From JANQFV01 sp964468185 (GTDB lineage: Bacteria > Planctomycetota > Phycisphaerae > UBA1845 > Fen-1342), in NCBI GenBank assembly GCA_964468185.1, contig CAYXTR010000005.1, positions 62,001-126,000 of the forward strand: DNA of 64,000 nt, written 5' to 3'. Within the stretch, counting starts at the first letter, position 1. Every line of letters starts with the position of its first letter. Below, one piece after another: positions 54,349 to 63,852 of this stretch. The translations under genes and the position numbers were made by a program. The notes under the pieces are model-generated. The model worked only from the letters and a program-made list of their open reading frames with translations, was not told the DNA's origin and ran no database searches.

Positions 54349-55428
54349 TCACCAGCGTTTTGTGAGTGCCAGCCCGGATGTGCCGGTTTCCGGATCGATG
54401 AATGGGATGAGCTCCATGCCGAACAGCTCGGGAAATTCGGCCTGGTTGTCGCGGGCGATTGAGGAGCCGACGACGTAGCCGAGCATGGCACCGAAAACGA
54501 CGTCTGAGAAGTTATGCACGTTCGAGTCGAGGCGTTGATAGCCGACGAGGCCAGCCAAGGCCAGGGAGGGGACACCGACCATGGGACCGTAGTGCTCGTT
54601 CAGGACGGCGGCGACGGTGAACGAGCTGGAGGTGTGGCCACTGGGCCAGGCGAGGCGATCGCCGTTGGGGGCATCGGTGCGCACCGTGACCTTCAAGGCC
54701 ATCGTCGTAAGGCCGTTGACGGCGAGCGCCTGCCCGAGTGTTTTGGCCAGCTCGTGCTGTTTGACGTCTTTCGTCAGTGTACTGCCGAGCCATAGAGCGC
54801 CGGCGGCGGCGAAGTGCGTGCCGGGGTGGCCGAGGAGCTGGATGGGCTCGTCGAAATCGCCGAGCTGGCGGTTGCCGTGCACGCGGCCGACGATTGTGTC
54901 GTCGACGCCGGTCTCGCGGATGGAAACGCTGGCGCCCATGGCGACCGTGAGGGCGAGGGCGTTTTCCACGTCCCAGAAGGCAGTCTTGAAGCCGCGCCAC
55001 AGACCGTGGGTGCCGAGGTTCAGGCCTTCGCGGCCCATCTGGTGCCAGACGTTGCGGCGCCAGTAGCCGGCGGGGGGCTCAAACGTGAGGGGAGTGGCCA
55101 AGTCATCGGTTGGTTGCGTTTCGGGGCTGGATTGATGGAAGCATGCTGACGTGGGCTTTACTGCTGCCGAGGAGTAGGCCAATCGAATGCCGTGCTCAGG
55201 GGCTGCGGCGCGCGGTTTCACGGCTGACTGCGTGACCGAATAAGCGGGTCGGGAAGCGATGTCGTCGGCGTGCGTGCGGGCGTAGGCGTCGATCGCCGCG
55301 CGCAGGCTCGCGTGTGTGACTCTATCTGCTGGAGCCTGACAAGCGGCGATGAGCAGGCAGAAGCAGAGCAGGAGCGGGAGTCGTATGAGCTTGGCACTGG
55401 CCCGCCTGTACGTTGGCATTTGGTCCAT
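54349..55428 (-). CDS. PAP2-family phosphatase lipoprotein
   Basis: The 359-residue product has a lipobox (LLIAAC, after RLPLLLCFC). A PAP2 domain occupies the C-terminal half, with KVTVRTDAPNGDRLAWPSGH (KxxxxxxRP-like and PSGH motifs) and the third motif YQRLDSNVHNFSDV (RxxxxxHxxxD). The active-site His and Asp look intact. The PAP2 family includes phosphatidic acid and undecaprenyl-pyrophosphate phosphatases; the substrate here is unknown. ATG 55428 has AAGGA six bases upstream. It is likely cotranscribed with the following phosphatase gene. Confidence 0.85.
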   Translation of the reverse strand: MDQMPTYRRASAKLIRLPLLLCFCLLIAACQAPADRVTHASLRAAIDAYARTHADDIASRPAYSVTQSAVKPRAAAPEHGIRLAYSSAAVKPTSACFHQSSPETQPTDDLATPLTFEPPAGYWRRNVWHQMGREGLNLGTHGLWRGFKTAFWDVENALALTVAMGASVSIRETGVDDTIVGRVHGNRQLGDFDEPIQLLGHPGTHFAAAGALWLGSTLTKDVKQHELAKTLGQALAVNGLTTMALKVTVRTDAPNGDRLAWPSGHTSSSFTVAAVLNEHYGPMVGVPSLALAGLVGYQRLDSNVHNFSDVVFGAMLGYVVGSSIARDNQAEFPELFGMELIPFIDPETGTSGLALTKRW

Positions 55429-55599
55429 GTTGGTTCCTTGGCAGCGCGGTATGCCGGCAGGGGCGGAGTCTATCGCGTCTGCGAAGGGTTCGCTATGCGT
55501 GCGCCGGAATGGTCGAGACACGGCCGGAAACTGACGGTTTGGCGCCGGGTGCGATTCCGCTGACAATTCGAAGCTCTGAAGTCTGATCAGGAGAGGACG

Positions 55600-57003
55600 A
55601 TGACGCCTGATGAAGTGTTGGATTTCGCGCAGGACCACGCGGTTGAGTACGTAGATCTGCGCTGGACCGAATCCGGTGGACGCTGGCAGCACGCGACTGT
55701 GCCGCTGACCGAGCTTTCCGCGGCGCGGTTCTCGCCGGAGGTGGGATTCCCGGCTCGTGCGTTGCCCGCCGGCGGCACACTGCTGCCGATTCAGGCTCGG
55801 CTGGTGCCGGATGGGGCGACGGCGCTGGTGGATCCATTCCTGCAACACCCGACGCTGGCGATGACGTGCGACGTGCGGACGGGGGCGGCTTTTCCCGGAG
55901 CGGATGACTCGCGCGGCATTGCCCGGCGAGCAGAAGCATATGTCACGCAATCGCAGCACGGTGACGCTGTGCAAGTACGTTGCAACCTGGAGTTTTTCGT
56001 TTTCGATCAGGCATGCTTTGAGCACGGGCTACATGCCGGACATTACAGCGTTGATTCTCGTGAGGGAGTGTGGCGGCGTGGTCGGGACGAAGGCGACAAT
56101 CTGGGAACGCAAATCGACCTGGGTCGCGGAACCGCCCCGCTACCGCCGCACGATAGTCTGCACAACCTGCGTGGGGAGATGGTCGCCGCACTGGAAGCGT
56201 GCGACGTACGTTGTCTCGGGCATCGCCACGGACCGGCGACCGGCGGGCATGCGGTGATCGCTTTGCCCGCGGGCGATATCGTCACGACGGCGGACCGGGT
56301 GATGCTGGCCCGCTACGTGGTGCGAAATGTGGCAGCCCGGCATGGCAAGGTCGTGACATTCATGCCGCAACCGCTGTTTGGTGAATACGGGAGTGGGATG
56401 AGCACGTTGCTGGCAGTGCAACGGGCGGGGGAATCGGTGCTTGTGGGACGGGATGGTCTGACGGACGTGGGGCGGCGCGCGATTGGTGGATTATTGCGGC
56501 ATGCGCGCGGCCTGACGGCGCTGGCGTGTCCGACGACGAACAGCTATAAGCGGCTGATGGGGGGGCGGGGCGTGACCACGAGCCTGACATACGGAGCGGA
56601 AGGTGAGGGGGTGTTGATCAGTGCCGGGAGCGTGACGGGGCCGCGGCCGCACGGGGCCCTGGCGGTGCGACTGCCGGATGCGAGTTGCAATCCGTACCTG
56701 ACCTTCAGTGCCTTGTTGATGGCTGCGATTGACGGGATGGAGAGCAAGGCGGAGCCCGGTCCGCCGACCGAAGGCAGTGAGGAGGATCCAGAGTTGGCGG
56801 GATCGGCCGAAGGCGCTGGCCTGCCGGCGACGCTCGATGAGGCGTTGACGTCGCTCGCGGCGGATCATCGTTTTCTGCTGCGCGGCGAGGTGTTCAGCGG
56901 AGACCTGGTGCGGGCGTGGATAGAGCGAAAGCGGCGGACGGATGTCGCGGCGCTGCGTGCCCGGCCGCATCCGCATGAGTTCTGTTTGTATTTTGACGTG
57001 TGA
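55600..57003 (+). CDS. Glutamine-synthetase-fold protein lacking catalytic residues
   Basis: The 467-residue product aligns along the whole length of type I glutamine synthetase (VEYVDLRWTESGGRWQHATV, LARYVVRNVAARHGKVVTFM, PTTNSYKRLM, RLPDASCNPYLTFSALLMA). Against E. coli numbering the metal ligands change: Glu129 is Asn, Glu131 is kept, Glu212 is Gly, Glu220 is Val, His269 is Ser and Glu357 is Ala; the flap Glu327 is Gly and Arg339 is lost. AGGAGAGG precedes the ATG. It therefore looks catalytically dead or uses another chemistry. A regulatory or scaffold role is possible. No second glnA is in the window. Confidence 0.88.
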   Translation: MTPDEVLDFAQDHAVEYVDLRWTESGGRWQHATVPLTELSAARFSPEVGFPARALPAGGTLLPIQARLVPDGATALVDPFLQHPTLAMTCDVRTGAAFPGADDSRGIARRAEAYVTQSQHGDAVQVRCNLEFFVFDQACFEHGLHAGHYSVDSREGVWRRGRDEGDNLGTQIDLGRGTAPLPPHDSLHNLRGEMVAALEACDVRCLGHRHGPATGGHAVIALPAGDIVTTADRVMLARYVVRNVAARHGKVVTFMPQPLFGEYGSGMSTLLAVQRAGESVLVGRDGLTDVGRRAIGGLLRHARGLTALACPTTNSYKRLMGGRGVTTSLTYGAEGEGVLISAGSVTGPRPHGALAVRLPDASCNPYLTFSALLMAAIDGMESKAEPGPPTEGSEEDPELAGSAEGAGLPATLDEALTSLAADHRFLLRGEVFSGDLVRAWIERKRRTDVAALRARPHPHEFCLYFDV

Positions 57004-57070
57004 TGGACTGGAAACCCGGTATCGAACTCGACCGGTCACGTACTGGCTGGCGGGTGGAAGGAGCGTGAGG

Positions 57071-59092
57071 ATGCGCAGCCGGATGATCGCGATGTGCCTG
57101 GGAGTCGTGCTGAGTGTGGCGCAGGTGGCGGATGCCGCGGAGCCGGTGACGACGGCGAGTCTGCTCGAACAAATGACCGATTTACGACAGTTGGCGGAAC
57201 ATCCGGAACCGGCCTTCACGTGCCGGCAGTTCTCGAGCTATGACCGTGTCTCGATCACGCCGGACAATCACGACGACTGGTTCGCGAATGCCGACTGGGG
57301 CAAGTTCATCCGCGTGGAACAACGGGATGGGCGTAGCGAGCATGTGATGGTGGACGTAGCCGGGCCGGGGGCACTGGTCCGCATCTGGTCGGCGAACCCG
57401 AAGGGGACCCTGCGGATTTACCTGGATGGGGCGGAGCAGCCGATCGTTGAGGCGCGGATGGAGGATTTGCTGGGTGGGAAGGTGCCCGGCTTTCCGGAGC
57501 CGCTGGCGGGGCGGCGCAGTGCGGGTTGGAACCTGTACTTCCCGATTCCATATGCGAAGCACTGCAAGATCACGTGTGATCACGGTGGGTTCTACTATCA
57601 CGTGAACTATCGCACATATGACTCGGGGACGCGTGTGCGAACGTTCACGCCGCAGGATCTGGCGGAGAACGCCGAGGTTATCAAGCAGGTGGCACGGGCG
57701 CTGTTGCAGCCGACGCAAGGTGATCGCGAGCACGCGCGGCTGGTTCGGGAGATTCGGGCACAGGTTGCGGCGGAGCGGGGCGTGACTGAGATCAAGGGTG
57801 GCGATGCGAAAGACGTTGCCCGGCTTGATCGTCCCGGTTGCATCGAGGAGATCTGCGTCAAGCTGGACGCCAAGGATCTCGCGCGCGGTTTGCGGCAGAC
57901 CGTGCTTGGCATGGAGTTCGACGGCGCATGTACGGTTGCGTGCCCGCTCGGTGACTTTTTTGGTGCCGGTCCCGGGGTGCAGCCGTACGCCTCATTGCCA
58001 CTGGGGGTCGAGGCGGATGGCGTGATGTGGTCGCGGTGGGTGATGCCGTTTGCCCAGGGGGCGCGCATCTGGCTGGAGAATCTCGGTACACAGCCGGTGC
58101 GCGTTGTGTTTGGAATACGTCAGAGCGACTATGCCTGGACGTCGTGCTCTCAGCATTTTGGGGCCGGCTGGCGTGTGGAGCGGGAGGTTCCGTCGCGACC
58201 GTTCATCGATTGGAATTACGTGGATATTGACGGGCGCGGTGTGTTCGTTGGCGCGGCGTTTGCGATCGCGAATCCGGTGCGAAACTGGTGGGGTGAAGGG
58301 GATGAGAAGATCTATGTGGACGGCGAGAAGTTTCCCAGCCATTTTGGCACGGGCACGGAGGATTACTTCGGTTACGCCTGGTGCTCGCCGGAGCAGTTCA
58401 CGCATGCCTATCACAATCAGCCGCGGTGCGATGGCCCGCAGAACTACGGGCACACGGCGGTGAATCGCTGGCATGTGCTGGATCGGATTCCGTTCGAGTC
58501 GTCGTTTCGGTTTGATATGGAGTTCTGGCATCAGCACAGTGCGACCAAGGCCCTGGAGATGTCGGTTGCGACCTATTGGTATGCCCGTCCGGGCGCCGAA
58601 TCGAACCGTGGCAAGCCGACTGCTGAGGACGTCCGTCTGGTGGTGATCCCACCATATGTCGCCCCGAAGGTGGAGGGCGCGATCGAAGGCGAGGAAATGG
58701 AGATTATGGCGAAGACCGGCACCCCTGCGCCGCAACACATCAGCGGGTGCAGTGGGGATCGGCATCTGTGGTGGCGCGGGGCCGAACCGGGCGAAGAGCT
58801 GGACCTGGTTTTTGAGGCCCAGGAAGACGGTCCGCACAGGATCTATGCGAGGTTCGTGAAGGCCGCGGATTATGGTCGCGTGCAACTCGCGCTCAATGGC
58901 GAAGCGCTGGGTGAGCCGTTGGATTTGTATAACGATGGCGTGGTCGTTTCAGAAGAGAAGCTGCTGGGGCAGGCCCGGCTGCGTGGTGGCAGGAATACCC
59001 TGACGATCCGCATCGTGGGGGCAAACGAGCAGGCCGTTAAGAAATACATGGCCGGCTTCGATTACCTGCGACTGGAGCGGGTTGATCAGTAG
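57071..59092 (+). CDS. GH172 family (DUF2961) secreted protein
   Basis: The 673-residue product has a signal peptide (MIAMCLGVVLSVAQVADA). A DUF2961 domain begins near residue 40 with FSSYDRVSITPDNHDDWFAN and continues with SGWNLYFPIPYAKHCKITCD-like sequence and TGTEDYFGYAWCSPEQFTHA, YHNQPRCDGPQNYGHTAVNR. These are the double jelly-roll enzymes of glycoside hydrolase family GH172 (alpha-D-fructofuranosidase, arabinofuranosidase). A C-terminal carbohydrate-binding-like region (about 575-670) follows. ATG 57071 has GGAAGGAG upstream. The sugar substrate is unknown. Confidence 0.85.
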   Translation: MRSRMIAMCLGVVLSVAQVADAAEPVTTASLLEQMTDLRQLAEHPEPAFTCRQFSSYDRVSITPDNHDDWFANADWGKFIRVEQRDGRSEHVMVDVAGPGALVRIWSANPKGTLRIYLDGAEQPIVEARMEDLLGGKVPGFPEPLAGRRSAGWNLYFPIPYAKHCKITCDHGGFYYHVNYRTYDSGTRVRTFTPQDLAENAEVIKQVARALLQPTQGDREHARLVREIRAQVAAERGVTEIKGGDAKDVARLDRPGCIEEICVKLDAKDLARGLRQTVLGMEFDGACTVACPLGDFFGAGPGVQPYASLPLGVEADGVMWSRWVMPFAQGARIWLENLGTQPVRVVFGIRQSDYAWTSCSQHFGAGWRVEREVPSRPFIDWNYVDIDGRGVFVGAAFAIANPVRNWWGEGDEKIYVDGEKFPSHFGTGTEDYFGYAWCSPEQFTHAYHNQPRCDGPQNYGHTAVNRWHVLDRIPFESSFRFDMEFWHQHSATKALEMSVATYWYARPGAESNRGKPTAEDVRLVVIPPYVAPKVEGAIEGEEMEIMAKTGTPAPQHISGCSGDRHLWWRGAEPGEELDLVFEAQEDGPHRIYARFVKAADYGRVQLALNGEALGEPLDLYNDGVVVSEEKLLGQARLRGGRNTLTIRIVGANEQAVKKYMAGFDYLRLERVDQ

Positions 59093-59326
59093 GGCTGGCC
59101 GCGGGAACTGATTTGCAATCTCGTCTCATGAACTCGCGCGGACTGCTGCCGAGCGCTCGCGGTCGGTCTGTGCTGTGGCGAGATGCGCAGGTTTTGCGTG
59201 CAAGGTAGTGTAGCTGGGGGCGTGGGCGGGGGAAAGCCGATGGCGATGGTGAAGCGCTAGTGGGTTTGGCAGGGGTGCGCGCCGACCTATGGCTGGGTGT
59301 GCGACCACGGATCAGGAGATGCAACG

Positions 59327-61015
59327 ATGAAGACCTCGCTGTTGACGATCGTATCACTTCTAACAGTATGCCTGCTCATTCTGGGATGTGATGGTAACTT
59401 GCTGGGGCCAATCGTCGGTCCACAGGGCACTGAGAACTCGTCCGCGCCCGGTGAGAACGACGCCGACAGTGATACAGCCCCCGACGATCAGGAAGAGCCC
59501 GATGACGACGCTGATTCGGGCGGTGTCAAGCTGACGGGACGCATTCTGCTGGAACCAGAGACGGGCACGGCGCTGCCGCGCAGCAAGGAAGTGCCGGAGC
59601 AGCCGTATACGGTTGTGGCCCAGAGCGATGCGACCGGCGAGTTGTTCCGGGTGGAAACGGACGACAATGGCGATTTCGAACTGGAGCTGCCGGAGTCAGA
59701 AATGGGCAACACCTTTGTTGTCAGTGTGCTCGGTCCGGATAGCCGGGCTGTGGGGCCGGTGTTGATGGGTGCGAACGGGACGGACGGGCAGACGGGTGTG
59801 ACGATGTCGCGCGACGCCGGCCTGGGAACCATGCTCGTGCCGGGTGATCCCACTGCGGGCGTGATGCAACCGGGAAGTGATGGCGACGTGGCCGAGTTGA
59901 TTGATGAGGATCTGACGGTGCGGCTGAATGCAGACGGTGTTCCGGTCGGTGTAGACCTGTACGGCCGAGGTACCGACGCCCAGAGCGATGGCGCCGCGGC
60001 CGAGCGCATGGTCGACCCTGATCGTGATGGTCTGATCGATGTGTTTGATGCGGACGATGATGGCGACGGCATCGTGGACGACTTTGACGGCGACGGCGAC
60101 GTTGGCGGCATGCCAGCCGATCTGAACGTCAACTTCTTCATGAACCTGAAGATCGATACGGGACATGCACCCACCTACTACAACGGAACGACGGCTGAGA
60201 TTGAGCAGCGCCTTGCGCAGGACACGGTAATCACCTTTGAAGTGATGAATGACACGGCCGATACGAATCCGATCACGTCCGCCCGCTTGCTGGAGACGCC
60301 CGGCCCGGCCTACTTGTCCACGGCGACGCTGCTGGGCGGCGCGGGCGGCGGCTTGTGGTCAGAGCGTGACTATGCGTTCACGCAGAATGAAGAGACCGGG
60401 CGGTTTGAGGCCTTCGCAGTGCCGAACGACCTGATGACTGCCGGCGATTCGTTCACGCTGGAAGTGATCTTCGCGGATGGCACCGTTCGACGTGTTACCC
60501 GCATGATCAACTATGTGTTCAAGAACATCCCGATGTTGATGCAATATGGTAAGGATGGGGCATTGACGGACTTTGACGCGACCAGCACGACCATCAACGG
60601 TGATAGCACGCACCCGATACCGTTTGACGGCAGCCAGGACCTCGTGCTGGTCTTCAAGCCGCCGATTGACGAGACCGGTGCGTACGTCACCGGCATGTAC
60701 TACACGTTCCATATGTTCTATCAATCTGCGGGCGACGGCCGGCAGCTCAACAGCGAGATGGATCTTGATGCGACGTTCCCGACGGACATTGATGGGTTTG
60801 AGAGTTTCGCAACGCAGTATCGTGTCGAGGAAGATGAGCTTGGCACATTGTCCGCGGAGAATACGTATACGGTGACGCTGCCGCCGGAGATCTTTCCGGA
60901 CCAGGTCACCCTGAGCGACGGAACCGTTGAGGACGTGGCTGCGTACCAGGTGGACATCACGGCTGAGGCGCCGAGTGGCAATGCCGGTTTGATCCTGATT
61001 TTCGAGAAGCAGTAG
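59327..61015 (+). CDS. Lipoprotein with acidic calcium-type repeats
   Basis: The 562-residue product has a lipobox (LLILGC, Cys19), an acidic linker with DADSDTAPDDQEEPDDDADS, a carboxypeptidase-regulatory-like beta domain (about residues 65-190) and DPDRDGLIDVFDADDDGDGI (about 225-250) of the thrombospondin type 3/calcium-binding type. A beta-rich C-terminal half follows with no known domain. GGAG is nine bases before the ATG. It is probably an envelope lipoprotein that binds calcium; function unknown. It shares the calcium-repeat theme with the next gene. Confidence 0.8.
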   Translation: MKTSLLTIVSLLTVCLLILGCDGNLLGPIVGPQGTENSSAPGENDADSDTAPDDQEEPDDDADSGGVKLTGRILLEPETGTALPRSKEVPEQPYTVVAQSDATGELFRVETDDNGDFELELPESEMGNTFVVSVLGPDSRAVGPVLMGANGTDGQTGVTMSRDAGLGTMLVPGDPTAGVMQPGSDGDVAELIDEDLTVRLNADGVPVGVDLYGRGTDAQSDGAAAERMVDPDRDGLIDVFDADDDGDGIVDDFDGDGDVGGMPADLNVNFFMNLKIDTGHAPTYYNGTTAEIEQRLAQDTVITFEVMNDTADTNPITSARLLETPGPAYLSTATLLGGAGGGLWSERDYAFTQNEETGRFEAFAVPNDLMTAGDSFTLEVIFADGTVRRVTRMINYVFKNIPMLMQYGKDGALTDFDATSTTINGDSTHPIPFDGSQDLVLVFKPPIDETGAYVTGMYYTFHMFYQSAGDGRQLNSEMDLDATFPTDIDGFESFATQYRVEEDELGTLSAENTYTVTLPPEIFPDQVTLSDGTVEDVAAYQVDITAEAPSGNAGLILIFEKQ

Positions 61016-61059
61016 CGTTCGAGTTTCGATGTCGTGACGGTGAAGTGTCGAACGAGCAG

Positions 61060-61083
61060 CGGGTCAGCCTACGGGCTGGCCCG
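61060..61083 (+). terminator. Terminator-like hairpin after the lipoprotein gene
   Basis: CGGGTCAGCC (61060-61069) pairs with GGCTGGCCCG (61074-61083) with one G-T wobble and a four-base loop. It is followed by TTGGTTTGG, weakly T-rich. It lies 45 bases after the upstream gene's stop. Confidence 0.6.
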
Positions 61084-61242
61084 TTGGTTTGGTGTGCCGT
61101 GCGCGCTCGTGAGGGGGGACGCGCACATCGTCGTTGGGCGTGTCTTCTGCGCTTGCTATTTCGGGCAGCGAGGCGTAGTCGGTGGAGTTGAAAGGGGCGC
61201 GGTTGATTATCGGTCGCGCCTGAATTGAGCCGTAGCTGGTCG

Positions 61243-61271
61243 TTGAGTCGGTTTGCCTGGTCCGATATAGT
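61243..61271 (+). promoter_or_regulatory. Candidate promoter of the large secreted protein
   Basis: TTGAGT (61243-61248), a 17-base spacer and TATAGT (61266-61271) give four and five of six consensus matches with ideal spacing. Predicted start near 61278 gives a leader of about 140 bases to the ATG at 61421. Confidence 0.6.
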
Positions 61272-61420
61272 TGTTGTAGCGGAGAGCGGTTGGGATATGT
61301 CGGCGGGGGCTGCGGATTTGCGGGTGTGCGCTGGCTGCGAATTCGGGCACACCCTGTGTGGGGCTTGGAGCCGACGGACGGAGAAGTCGTGTCGGCAGGA
61401 GGAGCGGAAAGGGCATTTCA

Positions 61421-63781
61421 ATGAGCTACCGCACTGGGATGGCGCTGCTGGCCGTATTGGTGTGCGCGGTATGCGCGCTGTCTGATAACTCCGGGGGGTT
61501 GGCTGACGGCGCGCTCGTGCCGCCGCCGGACGAATATGTCGATCATGTTACGTTTCCAGGTTCACCTTGCGCGTATGGCATGTGTGTATTGTCGGTGTCG
61601 GAGAGTGAGGGAGAAATCGTCATTGAGACGACGGGGGCGCGCTATGAGTTGACGTCGCATGCACTGCGATGTTATCAGAAGCTGAATGTCGTGGAGCTGG
61701 AGGGGGAGCGGCAGATCGCGACTTTGCAGTTTCAGCCGCCGCTGGACGACGTGGAACTCGTCAGTTGGTCGAGTGATGTGGCGGTAGTCTCGTCGGCAGC
61801 GCTCTGGCTGGGCTTCCAGGGGGATTCGATGGTGACGTTCTACAACCCGCTGAGCAGTATGGAGTATTTCGAGCTCGTGTCGGGGATTGATGCGGAGTGG
61901 TGGCAATACTCGACGGTGGGCAATCTCCTGGCGCAGGATGGCGTCGGGAGCTTCAGCACGGCGCGTGAGTGGGGTTCAGGGCTTGTGTTGAGTGAGACTA
62001 ACTGCGCCGCGCTATGTCGGACGGGGAGTTCCTACTTGTACACGCTGGGACCGGGTGCCCGGCTGGCGTTTGCGGTGTCGCCAGGGCGCTATCTGAACCG
62101 TGAGCGGCTCTATAATGAGCTCGTGATTCATCGGGCGACACTTCCGACGGATGAAGAGATTGCGATGTGGGGCGCGTATGCAAACGTGTACGTTTACAGC
62201 GGTGGGTACGTCAATGGCACGGAGGTGTGGCCCTACGAGTTTGAGGATGAGGAGTATGTGCGCGAACGCTTTGCGGCCCTGCGTGCGGCGGGCTGGAAGA
62301 CCGTATCGTACATGAATACTCAGGCAGTCATGCAGTTTGAGACTGACATGGACGTCATTCTGGACTGGATGGAGCAGTTTGAGGGTGATTTCGGCATCGA
62401 CGGCTGGTTTTTCGACGGCGTGTTCGTCGGTATGCCATGGACGTACTCGTACGAATTCCTGCGCCGGCTGCGGGGCCGCATCGGTCCGGATAGTCCGATT
62501 TACTCTCACACGACATTCAACGCCGGGACCGGTCTGCACCGCTTCGGATATCCATGGCTGGAGGGAGGGTATTCGGACTACATTCTGAAGGGTGAGAATC
62601 GGCTGATTCAGGGTCCGGACGATCCGTACATGCGTTATGTGATCAACCAGTATCGCGTGTCGAACGCCATCGGGACATTGAAGTGGAACGCAGCGGACAT
62701 GACGCCGCGCGAGGCGCTGGCCGCGATGTTGCATTTTCACGGCAGTGCAAGGTGGTCGCCGTCCGGAGACGTGCAAGGGGAGCGTCTGCAGCGCCGGTCC
62801 GACCTGTGGGAGGGCTATTTCTATCCGCAACTCATGTATCGAAAGGCGTTGTGGGAGTTGGATATTCTGCCACTGACGATCAACTGGCCTTATCATGATG
62901 CTGATGGCGACCAGCTTCCTGATGGGTGGGAGGAGTCGTATTTTGCGGGAGATCTTCTCAAACTGAATGGAGTGGAAGGTGCGGACTGGGATGCGGACGG
63001 GCTCAGCGATTTCGATGAGTGGGTGACCGCGGTGAATTGGCCGCTCGGAACGGATCCGACGGTCGGGGATACGGACGGTGACGGGTTGGAAGATGGTTGG
63101 GAGGTCCAGCATTGTTTTCACCCGATCGACGCTGATGAAGCCGACGATGATCCGGACGGGGATGGATTGAAAAACGTGCGGGAGCAGATGTTCGGGACGC
63201 AGCCGCGGAAGCTGGACACGGACGCGGATGGCTTGCCGGACGGGTGGGAGGTGCAGAACTTCTTCAATCCGCTCCTGCCGGCGGACGCTGCGATTGATGT
63301 TGATCAAGACGGCCTCAACACGCTCGGTGAGTTTCAGGCGGGCAGTAACCCATGGAATCCGGATACGGACGGGGATGGGTGGCTGGATGGCACCGACAAT
63401 TGTCCCGGGCATGAAAACCCGCTGCAGGCGGACTGTGACGATGATGGGTTCGGCGATGTTTGCACCATTGCAACCGGGCTGGGCGCGGACTGTAATGAGA
63501 ATGGTGTGCCCGACTCGTGTGATATTGCGGAGGGGACGTCGCAGGATATCAATGGAGACGGGGTGCCGGACGAGTGTGATCAGCCGATCGTGCTGGGGGA
63601 TTTGAATTGTGACGGTGAGATTGACTTTGATGACATTGAAGCGTTCGTCACGGCCCTGACCGGTGAGGAGGCGTACTACGCTCAGTTTCCGAGCTGCAAT
63701 TGGCTTAACGGCGATTTCAATCTCAACGGCGTCGTGGACTTCGACGATATCGATCCCCTGGTGGCGCTGCTGTCCGGTTGA
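61421..63781 (+). CDS. Large secreted protein: barrel-like domain, TSP3-like repeats and dockerin-like tail
   Basis: The 786-residue product has a signal peptide (MALLAVLVCAVCALS). About residues 25-510 form an unrecognised domain with a barrel-enzyme look: MWGAYANVYVYSGGY, GWKTVSYMN, then GIDGWFFDGVF, whose Asp327 and Asp332 could be catalytic as in GH27/36-type barrels. About 490-720 hold thrombospondin-3-like repeats (DWDADGLSDFDEW, DTDGDGLEDGWEV). The last 60 residues have two FDDI modules (GDLNCDGEIDFDDIEAFVTA and GDFNLNGVVDFDDIDPLVAL), closely like the protease tail at 20863-23655. The enzyme class is unknown. Confidence 0.8.
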   Translation: MSYRTGMALLAVLVCAVCALSDNSGGLADGALVPPPDEYVDHVTFPGSPCAYGMCVLSVSESEGEIVIETTGARYELTSHALRCYQKLNVVELEGERQIATLQFQPPLDDVELVSWSSDVAVVSSAALWLGFQGDSMVTFYNPLSSMEYFELVSGIDAEWWQYSTVGNLLAQDGVGSFSTAREWGSGLVLSETNCAALCRTGSSYLYTLGPGARLAFAVSPGRYLNRERLYNELVIHRATLPTDEEIAMWGAYANVYVYSGGYVNGTEVWPYEFEDEEYVRERFAALRAAGWKTVSYMNTQAVMQFETDMDVILDWMEQFEGDFGIDGWFFDGVFVGMPWTYSYEFLRRLRGRIGPDSPIYSHTTFNAGTGLHRFGYPWLEGGYSDYILKGENRLIQGPDDPYMRYVINQYRVSNAIGTLKWNAADMTPREALAAMLHFHGSARWSPSGDVQGERLQRRSDLWEGYFYPQLMYRKALWELDILPLTINWPYHDADGDQLPDGWEESYFAGDLLKLNGVEGADWDADGLSDFDEWVTAVNWPLGTDPTVGDTDGDGLEDGWEVQHCFHPIDADEADDDPDGDGLKNVREQMFGTQPRKLDTDADGLPDGWEVQNFFNPLLPADAAIDVDQDGLNTLGEFQAGSNPWNPDTDGDGWLDGTDNCPGHENPLQADCDDDGFGDVCTIATGLGADCNENGVPDSCDIAEGTSQDINGDGVPDECDQPIVLGDLNCDGEIDFDDIEAFVTALTGEEAYYAQFPSCNWLNGDFNLNGVVDFDDIDPLVALLSG

Positions 63782-63852
63782 CGACGCGGCCGGCTGCTTC
63801 TCCGCTACGGACCTGCTGGTCCTCTATCCAGCTTTCATGCTAAGATGGAGCC

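Larger units (their letters stand above)
61016..61420. other. Intergenic region with terminator-like hairpin and promoter
   Basis: The gap is 405 bases. It holds a hairpin (61060-61083), a good promoter (61243-61271) and a leader of about 140 bases. A short frame at 61225-61485 overlaps the next gene and is not thought to be real. I see no riboswitch that I can name. Confidence 0.6.

Noticed and set aside
54327..54575. N-terminal extension of the dual-specificity phosphatase frame
   Set aside because: It overlaps the PAP2 coding sequence in another frame and is Ser/Pro/Thr-rich without structure.
61225..61485. 86-residue frame upstream of the secreted protein
   Set aside because: It overlaps the start of the next gene, has no family similarity and no good ribosome site.
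62012..63412. 466-residue minus-strand frame inside the large secreted protein
   Set aside because: Shadow of the Asp-rich repeat region; no domain and no ribosome site.
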